From the NCBI GenBank assembly GCA_948470475.1, contig OX419342.1:21620344-21684343 (forward strand): a stretch of DNA of 64,000 nt, read 5' to 3'. Numbering within the stretch: the stretch's first letter is position 1; the number at the start of each line of letters is the position of its first letter. Source of the DNA: Galaxea fascicularis (taxonomy: Eukaryota; Cnidaria; Anthozoa; Scleractinia; Euphylliidae). Shown here piece by piece: positions 23,581 to 33,899 of this stretch. The notes beneath the pieces were generated by a model. It had not been told where the DNA came from and ran no database searches. It was given only the letters and a program-made list of their open reading frames with translations. A program made the translations under genes and the position numbers.

Positions 23581-26500
23581 ATGGAGATGATGAAGATTTT
23601 AATCTCTTCGCTGACGTTTGTTCTCTTCTGTTCATCCGCCCTGGCTGAAACAAAAGGATTTCGTAAGTTTATACTGCTGCAGTTCCTTAGCCTCAATTCA
23701 TTCCCTGAAAAAGGCACTCAAACTTACGTAATCATTGAATATCGAAGACAAGCAAGGTTTTCAATAAGGGGTGTTTTCCGTGGTTTCCTTTTTACTACCT
23801 CACAGCTTAATACGCTACAATGCTACACAAAACTTGTCAAATCATGACCCCTAATCTCTTAAATGTGCCAGCAAGCTGTGCAAGAAACAATTTGTACTTT
23901 AGACTCCATCCAACTGAAATACGAAAAAAGTTACGAACATCGTTATTTTAGAAAGGAATGGTATTTATTTAAACCATGACCAAATTTGCTTTAGATTTCC
24001 GAACGGATAAAATTAGTTTCATCGGTACGGTTTCCGCGGAAGAATGCAAATATATCAAGGAACACAAAATATGTATAACTTCCGATTAACTTTTCCTGTA
24101 ACCTGCTGAGTTCGCCGCACGGGATTGTTTACAATTATGAGAAAAATCGTCCAAACATATTGAATTTACAGTCAATATTTAGTTCTCAAAATGCAGAGCA
24201 AATGCTGTTACACAAAATGAATGGACCACCGGAAACAAAATATGATAGTGAGAAAAGAACTAACCTTTATAAATACGATTGGATCTAGGTTACAAACTGA
24301 AAACGTGTTGTAAAATGCATGTTGGGACAAATTTCTCTGGTTCAGCTGGGAATCTGCCTAAGGTTACGAGTATTTTAACTAAGGGAAGTCTACGCCTTTT
24401 ATAGCTCAATACAACCCACGTCAAAGTAACCTTATTCACTTCAAAGTTAAAAACATTTCTGTTATATTATTAATATCAGAGGACTGTAATTTCGCAAAAA
24501 GCGTAAGCAAGAAAAAAAAATGGTATGAGTTTTCTTTTCAGTGTATGATTCTAAGCAACCCGAATCAATGGACACCTTTGTGCTTAAGATTAGCAAACAT
24601 TTAACAGCATACGATTAAAAAAATATATACTCTTTGTAAAAAAAAAAGAAAAAGAAAAAGAAAAGACCTTTGGCAGATGTCAGTCTAAAGTGGCATGCAT
24701 GAAAACGTCCTTAGTGTTGAAAAGCTAACTTACTGCCTGAGGGCGCCAATGCAAAATAAACCGCTTTACGAGCCAAAGGAACTAGAATTTCATAGCTGTC
24801 TGGTTTGTATTGAAAGCTAGCTCAATTCAAAGTCTACATGCATTAAATTGATTTTCTTGGCGAAAACCTGAAATCTTGTCTTATTGGAGTTGGTTTACAG
24901 AGAGCCGGGGGTTTATTCTGTGTTTTTTAACTGCCCTAGTCATTAATAATAGTAATGGAAATGTCAATTTGTTGTCGCTTTTGTCCGGTTTTAAGATTAA
25001 TTGAGAAGTAAAGAGAAACCCCTGACAGAAGATTTTAATTTCAAGTTATTGACACAGAGAATAAACGCAATTGATAAATTTGGGAAATTGAATTATAGAT
25101 GATTCGTTTCTTGCTGGGACTGCGTTCAAAGATGCATTATTCCCACGCTGGGGATATATTGGAATGTCGGTGTTTCCAGACTACAACTGCTCCTGTAGAA
25201 GAAACGTCCACAAAAGCAGCTCGTGCGCATGAAATGAGTTTTTGTATCCCTATCCCCACCCCTCGAGAAACATTTGGGGTAGTATTCTGTAGCAATTGCC
25301 CTACTGATTAGCCTCTACTCCTATGTCATAATAAACTAGACATCTATGAATACATCTATGAATGATTGAATGAGTTAGTGAATGAGTGATCATGAATGGA
25401 TGGATGGATGGATGGATGGATGGATGTCACGCGTCATTTTCAATTGACGAACATTTTATCCTGTCTAAAAGCCTAGGCTGCTTTTGACTGAAATCTAAAT
25501 AAGGATTTTTGATCGCGAAGTTTGGCCTCAATTGGCAAAGCATTGGTGCAATTGGAACTAATTTCTGTGAAGCGCTTTCAGCAACATTAAACAATCCATA
25601 TTATTTCACTGTCAATAATTAGCTGTCCAGTAGCTAGTGAAGATTGAAGACATTCACCAAAAATCCTGATTGATTCCTTTGCAGTTTTTGAGAACGGAGA
25701 ACACTCGTACAAAATCGTTCTGGCCAGCGATGACAGCCGAACATGGTACGAAGCTGAGGAGATTTGCCGAGAATACGAAGGTGGTCATTTGGCTAGCATA
25801 ACAGACGAAGCCGAGAATTCGTTTTTGAACGAAAAAATTCAGCTTCTGAGTCGGTCACCATCTGAGCCAGAACAGCTGTGGATCGGAGCCAAAGAAGAAG
25901 GGGCGTTAGGAAAGGCATACCAATGGGCAGATGGTCACAAGTTCCAGTGAGTGAACTTTGTTACTGACTTTTTGAGGGAAGTAGGGGTGGGGGTGGGAGT
26001 GGGGGGAGGAGGGGAGAGGAGCATAGAAAATGACAATTTTGGGGGAGAAATTTATCAAACTTTCGAAACTTGGGAATAGCCCCATGATTTAATTTGTCTC
26101 TTTTAATTGCTGAGAGAGAATTTTATACAAGGCCGAAAATTTGTGCAGCATTTTATTCCTCCAAAATCTTGCCTCCATTTTATTCAATTGAAAAAAGAAA
26201 TGGCTCCATTAGGTATAAATCCTTGCTTCAGTAATGCTTGTAAATTTTTTGATGATTTTTGGATTGTTATAAAGGAATAAAAGTTGGGGGGGGGGGTAAA
26301 AATTAGGGAATATTGGACAACATTGGATTTGAAGATAGTTAAACAATTAGTGGACAAAGGCCAGATAGTCCGCCATCACAACAAGGTCTCTCTGAGCCCA
26401 TTGCCTGACTAACTGATTTATGTGTATATATCCAATTCTATCTTTCTTTCTTTCATTCTCAATTTACCCCATTTATCCAAAAATTAATGCCTCCTTAACT

Positions 26501-29412
26501 GTGTCTTCTTATCTAGATACGGCGCAGCCTTCTGGGCCCCTGGCGAGCCTAACACGGATTACCAGAATGACTACGAGCTCTGTATCGCACTCAAATCCAC
26601 TGGCGACCTCGCTGACTGGATTGATGCTGACTGTTATGAGCCAAAAGGTTACGTCTGTAAAATTGAAGGTAAGCAATGAGATTAATCACGCCATTAGAAC
26701 TTCTCTTCCTTGAAGCCATTTCAAAGAGTTACTATCAAATGAATGATTAAAATGAACAGTTGGAGACGAACAAATCAACAAACAGTTTTGCGAGGTCTTA
26801 ACTCATCTGCAATTATTCAAATTATACAAGTGATTCAGTCCATATATTATACCTTTATTGGTACACGGCTTCTCTCTTCCGCAAACAATCAAAGGGGTAT
26901 GGGAGCAAAAAGCATTGATGGGTCGGCAAAGCAATTGTAAACGTAAAAGATCTCTCACTTCAAACTTCGTCTGTATTACATCTACCATCACCCAGCTCAC
27001 CGAAAATCGAACGAAACACCTCATCGAGCGTCTGAGGTGGAGTCGGACTAACAGCTTAATAACAGTGCATCAAGTTCATCTGTTTTGGTGTTTGGTCCTC
27101 CACACAGTCGTTTGATAGGGCCGACGAGTCATATTTAAGGGAGGGGCTGAAATACGACTCCACTAAAACCGAAGTCCTGCGTTGGAGGCTGTTTGGTGTT
27201 TTGCAAAAAGAGTAAACATTGATCATGATTTTTTACGTTATTACAGGAGTCCCGCGAAGACTTGTGGACCGCAAAAGGTTTGGCTACGGTGAGTCTCGAA
27301 TTCAGCCAGCGGCATAAAATCAACTTCCTGTCGTCCTCTTAAGCCACTGTTCAGAAAAAAAAATGAAACTTGTAAGTTCTAATGTGGTACTGAAACGAAC
27401 GACATCAATCAACTCTAGCGGAGACATGAACGAGCAGTGATAATAGCAAATACTAACAAAATGCGACGCAAAGAGATTAGGTCTGCTTCGAAAATGTTCA
27501 TTACTTTTCTTGCTACCTTGTGGGAAGTGTTCTACTGAGGCAAAAAGTGGCAAGAAGTGCGTCTGCGCAGTTGACTATTAACGAAACGAAAAACTAAGAC
27601 CCCAATACGGTGTGTCCTGCTGTCAGCAAGGTGGTTGATTTTTTGTTTTATTTTTTTACACTAGAGTTTGACAGCGGGCGCTACATCTACAAGTTCGTGT
27701 TCCTACAGTACGAAATGTTGACATGGCCTGAGGCCGAAATATACTGCCGGGACTCTGAAGGCGGTCACTTGGCCAGTATACGTGACGCGAAAGAGAGCAA
27801 ATTCATAGAGAAACAACTGCGCATGCTCAGATACTACTTTGGCTTTTCCAAGATGTGGATAGGAGCCTCTGACCTCTATAACGAGAGTCATTTTAGCTGG
27901 ACGGATGGTAAATCCTTTACGTACCAGCGCTGGGTCAGTGGAGAGCCCTCGGGGCATCACAGGGGTAAAAAAGAAGATTGTGCTGTTGTAACGGCTGACC
28001 CACACTGGGGGCACTGGAAAGATGAATACTGTTTACATCACTTGCCTTTCATTTGCAAAATCAGAGGTGAGTAAATTATTGTTCAGGCACTGTGCCTGAG
28101 CTATAAGACATGAGACTTAAATAAAGTTTATCATGCATCCTAGTACTTTAATAAAGTTCATCATCCTCGTCCCAGTTCATCATCAATATCAGCATGTGTA
28201 ATCTCCTTACAGATCTCGCATAAATAATATGTAACATGTAGGGAGAATTTGTATAAACGTTAACTCAACTCAACTGATCTCTGGAGATCATTTCCTGTAT
28301 TCTCGTGACCTGTATTATTGAAAAACTAACAATATGGTAAGAAGAGGTTAGATGTTGGTCGTTATTGGTATGTAAAGAACTACTTAACAATTATGCCGTG
28401 GAAAAATACTATAACTGAATAGGCAACGAAATGGGCAGTTCTTCCGCTGTTATTAATATAACATCGACGAGACAAAGTTCAATTTATTGTATTAAGACTT
28501 GTTTTATATAGCACTTGTGTGTAAAAGGAAAGTGGAAAACTGAGTGAGAAAGTGAAGAAAAAAAGTGTTAAATTTTGCTTCAAACTGAGCAAAGCAAGAA
28601 CCCGTAGTCAGAGCACTCAAAACTTGAACATGGTATTGACAATGCTTTAATTAATTGGCAAACTAACTTTTTGGTAGCAATGATTGTCTCTTACCAGCAG
28701 ACCATTTGGTAACTCTGTGTCGCATTTTGGCATAGTCAACGCCTCGTCCTCGTATTTTGACAGTTCATTGTGTTTTTACCCTGCTTCAGTAAAATATGTA
28801 GGAATTCCTCTATTCACACTGTTTCTATTTTCTTCTCGACCAGTTTGCAACCAGCGTGCAGACATTGGCTTTATCGTCGACTCTTCGGGCAGCGTCCGGA
28901 TCAATGGATTCCGAAAATCCAAGGAGTTCATTAAATTCGTCCTAAGGCGGTTTAAAATTTCCGAGACCGGCGTGCATGTGGGACTTATACGCTTCTCAAG
29001 CCGTGCAACTACCATATTTGGTTTTGAAGAACACTTTACTCACAGCGAAATCAACGAGGCCGTAGACAATATGCAATTCGTGAAGGGTGGAACTAGAACA
29101 GACCGAGCGTTACGGCTGGCAAGAAACGGGTTATTCCTAGAGAAGCCCGAAGGTATGTCCCGTCCAAACATCCCAAAATTCCTTGTACTCATGACTGACG
29201 GTCATTCAACACAACCTGCCTTGACAGCCGCTGAGGCAAAATCAATGAAGCAAAAAGGAGTGCATGTTATAGTTGTAGCCATTGGTCGGGGAATTCATTT
29301 GCCAGAGCTACTTAACATAGCGTCTACCCCTCGTGACGTCATCAGCGTTACCTCGTTCGCAAAACTGAAGAGAATCGTGGCTATTACAAAGGAAAAGGTT
29401 TGCGGAGGTTAG
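23581..29412 (+). CDS. Gene B: secreted CTLD-CTLD-vWA protein, six exons
   Basis: Exons: 23581-23662, 25685-25946, 26517-26668, 27247-27288, 27665-28066, 28844-29412, all GT-AG with consistent phases (1, 2, 1, 1, 1), predicting 502 residues. Exon 1 encodes a signal peptide (hydrophobic run ILISSLTFVLFCSSALA, cleavage likely before ETKGF). Exons 2+3 make the first CTLD, exon 4 is a 14-residue basic linker, exon 5 is a complete second CTLD and exon 6 is a vWA domain. The protein has no transmembrane segment, so it should be secreted. Lectin plus vWA suggests glycan recognition coupled to metal-dependent protein binding in mucus, tissue or matrix. Gene C is its paralogue. The 3' end is ambiguous: TAG follows directly, but AG|GTTAGT at 29407/29408 could splice to 29929, giving a stop after one different residue. 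AATAAA lies at 30194. Confidence 0.85.
25395..25426 (+). repeat. (GGAT)n microsatellite in intron 1 of gene B
   Basis: About eight GGAT units, flanked by degenerate GAATGAGTGA repeats at 25355-25394. Confidence 0.9.
25685..26668 (+). CDS. Gene B exons 2-3: first C-type lectin-like domain
   Basis: Exon 2 (25685-25946) supplies the front half: RTWYEAEEIC, GGHLASI and LWIGA, the conserved helix-1, beta and WIGL regions of the fold. Exon 3 (26517-26668) supplies FWAPGEPN, a C in ELCIAL, DWIDADCY and the closing YVCKI. EPN is the motif that in known Ca-dependent lectins accompanies mannose-type sugars, and W-I-D stands where W-N-D is usual, so calcium and sugar binding is plausible. The intron splits the domain in phase 2, unlike the single-exon second CTLD; gene C shares this split. 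Confidence 0.85.
27247..27288 (+). CDS. Gene B exon 4: 42-nt linker exon
   Basis: Flanked by TTACAG and GTGAGT, this exon encodes only VPRRLVDRKRFGY plus split codons in phases 1-1. Gene C has an exon of the same length at 63751-63792 with a matching sequence (KRLVEQKRFGY). The shared length, phase and Arg/Lys pattern show it is a real conserved microexon. The clustered basic residues may be a proteolytic site or a polyanion-binding linker between the CTLDs. Confidence 0.8.
27665..28066 (+). CDS. Gene B exon 5: second C-type lectin-like domain
   Basis: A complete CTLD in one exon: LTWPEAEIYC, GGHLASI, MWIGASD, FSWTDG, QRWVSGEPSG, EDCAVV, WGHWKDEYC and LPFICKI in the usual order with four structural cysteines. 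The sugar-motif position reads EPS rather than EPN or QPD, and W-K-D stands for W-N-D, so ligand choice probably differs from the first domain. The predicted exon begins after an AG at 27663-27664 and ends at GTGAGT; upstream in-frame sequence from 27610 is intronic. Confidence 0.88.
28100..28840. other. Intron 5 of gene B
   Basis: Contains a short LINE-tail-like GAGACTTAAATAAAGTTTATCATG and repeated TTCATCATC words (28108-28190). No other exon is seen. Confidence 0.6.
28844..29412 (+). CDS. Gene B exon 6: von Willebrand factor A domain
   Basis: The exon starts after CGACCAG (28837-28843) and encodes CNQRADIGFIVDSSGS, then a full ~180-residue vWA fold ending in KEKVCGG and a stop. The three metal-site elements are all present: DSSGS (residues about 326-330), GGTRTD (about 395-400) and LMTDGHS (Asp about 432). 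Cysteines at both ends are placed to close the domain. The intact MIDAS predicts divalent-metal-dependent ligand binding, as in matrilins, collagens and integrin I domains. In-frame sequence upstream of 28844 belongs to the intron. Confidence 0.9.
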
Positions 29413-29547
29413 TCTTGAATTTCTCCTTTCATTAATACTGTCGTACTAAATCTGCAGTTTGCGAGAATGAAGAGAATAATCACCAAAATCGAAACGCCTG
29501 ACTTTTAAAGAAGTTTACCCGACTAGTATAACAAAATATGATGAACA

Positions 29548-29799
29548 GACAGACAGACAGACAGTCTTTTTCCAAGATGGCGGACAAGGCTGACGTATGT
29601 AACTTACGTTTGCATTTGCGTTGGCCGGTTTACACGTTTGAAATGTACAGGTAATTAAGCGCAAATGCAAATGCAAGAAAATGAAAATTTTTTCCATTTC
29701 TTGCGTCGGCGCTTGCCCTCGCGTTTACATTTGACTTACGGTGGTTCACGCGCCTATCTCCTTGAGTGTTGCATTTGCGTCGCGCGTGTGAACCAGGCA

Positions 29800-29831
<32 letters not shown>
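29548..29831. repeat. MITE-like segment flanked by ACAG and GATT microsatellites
   Basis: An (ACAG)n run at 29548-29566 and a (GATT)n run at 29801-29831 bracket about 230 bp rich in GCATTTGCG words. The segment carries CAAGATGGCGG near one end and GTGTGAACCAGGC at the other. The same two end signatures occur near 56.0-56.12 kb (CCTGGTTCACACG, CAAGATGGCGG), suggesting one non-autonomous element family. Confidence 0.5.
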
Positions 29832-29939
29832 ACTCCTCATTTCTGAAATAATCATTACATCATCAATATGTCATCGGCTTTTCCAGTTTATCATCCCTGA
29901 AAATGTATTTTCTATGTTCATCTTTCAGATTAAACTGAG

Positions 29940-31250
29940 GAAAAAATCGAACATGCTAGCATGATCACCTTGTGTCCCACAAGACAATACAATTACACAG
30001 CTCACCGCAGCTGGAAGGAAGAACTTTGTAACCTCAAAAAGGCGATACCGATATCTCGTTTGGGAGTTAACTTATTGTAAAAAAAAAGATAAATCAGGAA
30101 CGAATTGATGTTATACGACCGCCTTAAAGTGTTCGCATCACATGGCACCCTTCACACGAGACAGAGACTAAGCTAAACTATGAGTCGCATGTGAATAAAA
30201 ATTACATTTTGAAGTATATTAAAACGAATCTTCCGTCTGAGTTATACGTTATACCCAACAAGGTATTCGACTCGATTTCATGAAATAGTCGTTAAATATT
30301 GCTCCACAATAGGTACACAGGTAAACCGATGTCAATAAACTACTTTAAGTTATGAATATGCATACAAACTAAGTATGCGGAAAAGTACCTTTGGATTCTG
30401 GTTTCCTTTTTTACTGTAATGAGCAGCGGTTTGTATTGTAAATAAAAATACGTCTGTTTACTAGTTCTTTTTTTTGTTTTTGCTTTTCTACTGTAATTAA
30501 ATGTGTCGGTGCGGAAGCTGTCATTGCGCTAATTACGCGTTAAGAAACTTTAAAAATTCCACCCATACGGTTATGTAATTCGTCGAGAAAGGTTTTTAGC
30601 TCCTTCAAGCCTTTTTACTTTGGTGAAGCCATACTACTTCTCTTTAATTTACATGTATCAATCGGTACTACAATAATAGTCCAATCGGCATCGGTGACAA
30701 GTTTTCCCAGCATATAACAGACGAAGCATCATTTTAAACCGAAGAGAATGTTTTATTCCAAGCATCGCGGATTGGTAGAAAGAAAGACTCTTCTTTATAA
30801 AACCCCATAATGTTTTCATGAAATTTGTTGTTTTGGATGATTCTTGATATTTCATCTTTCCTGATGACAAGGCTCTTTGGATGAAAAACTGACGTTGCGA
30901 CATCTGAACATGGTAATGGTCTGTCTTTTAATCTTTTTTTATCAGCTTTTTGTGACAAACATAGTTGAGATAGGATACACGAAATCAGGCTGGACCCTTC
31001 TAACCAACAATTGCAACAGAAAGATGTTTGAAGTTGCAATATAAAACAGTTTTTATTACCAACACCACTTTTATTTTCCAGTTTAATCATCTACATCGAC
31101 CTTTGACAATAACAACCAAACATAAGTCATGTTGACAACGGTATTGAGCGAGCCCTCTTAGTTTTACATTACAAATCGCCGCAATTTTTTTTGACATATG
31201 GTCACGTCAATTTTAACTATCCATACTTAAGTTAAACCCTCCTTGTGTCA
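29940..31250. other. Space between convergent genes B and D
   Basis: Probable 3' UTR of gene B to about 30.2 kb (AATAAA at 30194), then AT-rich DNA. Minus-strand ORFs at 30.66-31.09 kb lie beyond the polyadenylation signal of gene D and have no motif; treated as chance. Confidence 0.5.
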
Positions 31251-31279
31251 GCTTTATTATGGAGAAAGGATTTGCCACC

Positions 31280-31701
31280 TTATTGAGAGCCTCTCTGGCA
31301 AAGAACACCGATGCCAGCTGGAAAGTCGCAGGGAATATCATTCCATTTACCAGCATTACTGGTTGTTGCATATATTTGTACGCAATTCTCAAGGGCCCCC
31401 CCATAGTTGTTTGGTTCCCCCCTATTCCACGCGTTGTAATTTCCCGCTAGTGGTGTCCCGTCAACCCAGTGGAATACGTTATTAGGTTTTCCAAAGAGGC
31501 CAAGCCACACGCCCCACTGGGTTCGTCCAGCCGTGTTACTGGTCAGGTTGAAAATGAACTGGTTCTCATTGGCTGCCCTTATAATCGGAAGGTTTGCTCC
31601 CATAGCCAGGCACTTATTGCGAGCATCGCCTATTTTCTGTACCGGCGTAATGTCGATGTAATAACACGAAACATCATCTGTTACCCAGTCAGGAGGGCAT
31701 T
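31280..31701 (-). CDS. Gene D exon 4: C-type lectin-like domain (EPN, WND)
   Basis: A complete long-form CTLD of about 139 residues: KCPPDW and SCYYI (extra N-terminal disulfide pair), GDARNKCLAMGANLPII, WGVWLGL, FHWVDG, WNRGEPNN, LENCV, KWNDIPC and VLCQR. Both Ca-site motifs are textbook: EPN for mannose/GlcNAc-type specificity in known lectins, and WND. The domain starts at the acceptor, not at the internal Met that begins the uninterrupted ORF. Confidence 0.9.
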
Positions 31702-33246
31702 CTGAATTAGTGAGAATGTTAAAAAAAAAAAATGGATTATTAAAAGAAGTCGCACAACATCGAGAACAATTCTAGTTCTGTAAACTAGGTGAGAGCAAGT
31801 TGAAAACCTCAAAACTCACAAGTATCTTTTAACATATTACATAATTGTATCATTTGTGACTTATGAGGAAAGACACATACTGTAGCCCTATTCGCGACCT
31901 AAACAATCACGGAATAGCACTGGGTCTCCTAACCAACCGGCCTATAACGAGGAGGGGTTAAAGGTAGGAACTGGCAGTATCTCTTGTCGCCACAATATGC
32001 CTTTCTTCCTGGTGCCATGATAGTGGATCTGTCTTATAACCGTTACGTTCTGATCAGCTTTTCGTCGGTGGTAAACAAAGCTGGGAAAGGATACACGACA
32101 AAGGTCGAGATATATATTCTTGACTTTTTGCTTAGTACTGTGACTATATTTGTTGACATCACATCATTAATAAGTTGAAGTTGAATTTTTCTTCTAAACG
32201 TAAGGTCTGTTGACTTGATTTTATTTCACAGGCAGTGCGAGTGGCTTAAGTCGCCAACTGGACTCTATTCATTGCATGTTCATATCACAGATCGGGCCAA
32301 ACATGTTCACTAGCTGTACCTACTGATGCAACGATCAGCTTTGGCAGACAGGTCATCTAGTAGTTGCAAGACGTTCCTTCTTCTCCTCCTGAATTTCCTT
32401 GGCTTAACCAATTCCTTAATCTCATTTATGTCTTCCTTTAAACTCTCAGCAACTGGCGCATAATCCATTTGGGCAGCAGATCCTGTCAATACAACAGTCA
32501 CATCATTCATGATATCAGTTTGAACTCCATTTATTTCTGTTATAGGGCAATTGCTAAATTCGTTCTCTACTTACCCACACAACCTTCAGCTTCGGAAGAA
32601 AGATTATCGAGTAGTCGCAGGACCTTTGCTCTTCTTTTCCTTCCTAGAGCCTTCATTGCCAGTTTTTTAATCTTTTTTATGTCTGCCTGTAGGGCCTGTG
32701 CCAATCCGGCGGTATCATCCTCTCTGGCGGCTGAGGAGGCTGCAAAAATTTTTGAAGCGCCGGATTCCTTGTATTACTACGTGTACAAACCTAATATTGC
32801 CAAGCTGGTTTAATGTTTAGTTTATTACACTCTCGGGTGTGACACTCTAACTTGGCTTACCATCATTGCTTTTATTATAAACACCATTACGGAGCTTGTT
32901 TGAAACAAACACTTGCAGTAAAAAAGCTTTCCATCGGGTGCCAGTATTATGATGGTTTGGGGAAAAAATACGATCATAACAAAAACAAAGCAAAAATCAT
33001 GTTAAGGTCTCATCTTTGTACAAACTAATGAAAACGTTGCCCATAGCATTCTGTCCCTTGCTTCATGTAAGGCTATTGGTTATTTGAAGGTGGTATCGAT
33101 GAAAAACTGAGGTCTGAATCAAGCTTCAGGATGCCGAAACTTCTTTTGTGTTTGTGCCTACCTTCTGGCTTTCCACGCTGGTTTGCGTCTATGATTAATG
33201 GTAACAAAATGAAGAAAAGAATGAGTAGTGCTTCTTTGACAGCCAT
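31280..33246 (-). CDS. Gene D: secreted lectin with two helical basic repeats and a C-terminal CTLD
   Basis: Exons (minus): 33246-33162, 32739-32575, 32482-32324, 31701-31280; all junctions are phase 1 with donors GTAGGC, GTAAGT, GTAGGT and acceptors TTTGCAG, TTGACAG, AATTCAG. The 276-residue product has a signal peptide (hydrophobic ALLILFFILLPLII), two homologous ~40-residue alpha-helical repeats rich in Lys/Arg and Leu, each ending in Cys, and a CTLD. An AATAAA on the minus strand at 31257-31252 lies just beyond the stop. An acceptor-like TTCTTAGCAG stands nine bases before the ATG, so an untranslated exon upstream is likely (see 33812-33899). The architecture recalls collectins (neck plus CTLD) without collagen. 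Function as a soluble glycan-recognition protein is inferred. Confidence 0.8.
32324..32482 (-). CDS. Gene D exon 3: neck repeat 2
   Basis: Encodes 52 residues: SLKEDINEIKELV, a KFRRRRRN polybasic block, VLQLLDDLSAKADRC. Leu/Ile spacing suits an amphipathic helix or coiled coil. The last Cys falls right before the CTLD and could form an interchain or hinge disulfide. Ungapped comparison with exon 2 gives 18 identities over 39 positions by my count, so the two arose by exon duplication. Confidence 0.75.
32575..32739 (-). CDS. Gene D exon 2: neck repeat 1
   Basis: Encodes 54 residues beginning SSAAREDDTAG, then LQADIKKIKKLAMKALGRK with RKRR at the same aligned position as the Arg run of repeat 2, and RLLDNLSSEAEGCV. 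Strong GTAAGT donor. Because the exon lacks a Met at its start and is short, it is easily missed by ORF calling. The N-terminal part matches gene E exon 2 in protein and in DNA. Confidence 0.75.
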
Positions 33247-33811
33247 CTTTCACTCTGCTAAGAAACGGAAATCAACCGGTTTAGTAGTTCAATCAAGATT
33301 GGTGAAGGGAGTTTTTTACGATTGCATTGTGCTGAACTAGTAAATGTGTTTCAATGTCAGCAGACAAACTGAAAAATACTGCTAAAATTCTGTGCCATCG
33401 CATTTTAGAATTGTGGTGTAGAAATCAAAGCGAACTTGAGGACGAATTTCGATAATTCGCGACTGGGTTGCACGCGTTTGTGAAATAATTGATTCAAACG
33501 AAGTAACAACTGTAATTCCTTTTTTGGAAACTTCAAAACCTATGGAAGATGAAAACTGAAAAAGTAATCCTGAGTCTAGAACTGTATTTTCACTAAAGTG
33601 ACACAAAATATATAATAGCCCCCTGAAGATGCATCTCATGGCCGATTCTCTACTTTAACGAAAAACTCAGTACGTAGTCGGTGTAAATGTAAAGCACTGT
33701 ATTTGGGAACCGCCATCAGGCATACGAAACACATCAAAGAGTTTGAATAAATATAGGACAAGTTGTGATGCTAGTTTCAGATAAGAGACTCAAAATTTAC
33801 TCCAAACTTAC

Positions 33812-33899
33812 CTGGACCAAGGTCTTCAGTTGACTGCTCTTTCCTTGAAAACGCAAGCACGATTAAGTAAGAAAAAGTGTTGCAACTCTCTATCTTCAT
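33812..33899 (-). other. Alternative first exon or uORF-bearing 5' UTR exon of gene D
   Basis: On the minus strand an ATG at 33899 opens 29 codons with a hydrophobic stretch (FSYLIVLAFS) and ends in phase 1 at a strong CCAG|GTAAGT donor (33812/33811). Spliced to exon 2 at 32739 it would give a second signal-peptide start for the gene D product. Spliced instead to the acceptor just before the main ATG (about 33256) it would be a 5' UTR exon with a short upstream ORF. A different frame across the same DNA (34179-33826) is open for 117 codons and is not assigned. Confidence 0.4.

Noticed and set aside
27610..27664. Start codon for a separate single-CTLD gene
   Set aside because: The Met lies upstream of an AG acceptor whose phase fits exon 4 of gene B; the extension lacks a proper signal peptide.
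28684..28843. N-terminal extension of the vWA exon
   Set aside because: In-frame but upstream of a clear CAG acceptor; the translation is low-complexity and not domain-like, so intronic.
30658..31090. Minus-strand ORFs downstream of gene D
   Set aside because: Beyond the gene D polyadenylation signal, no motif, no splice signals.
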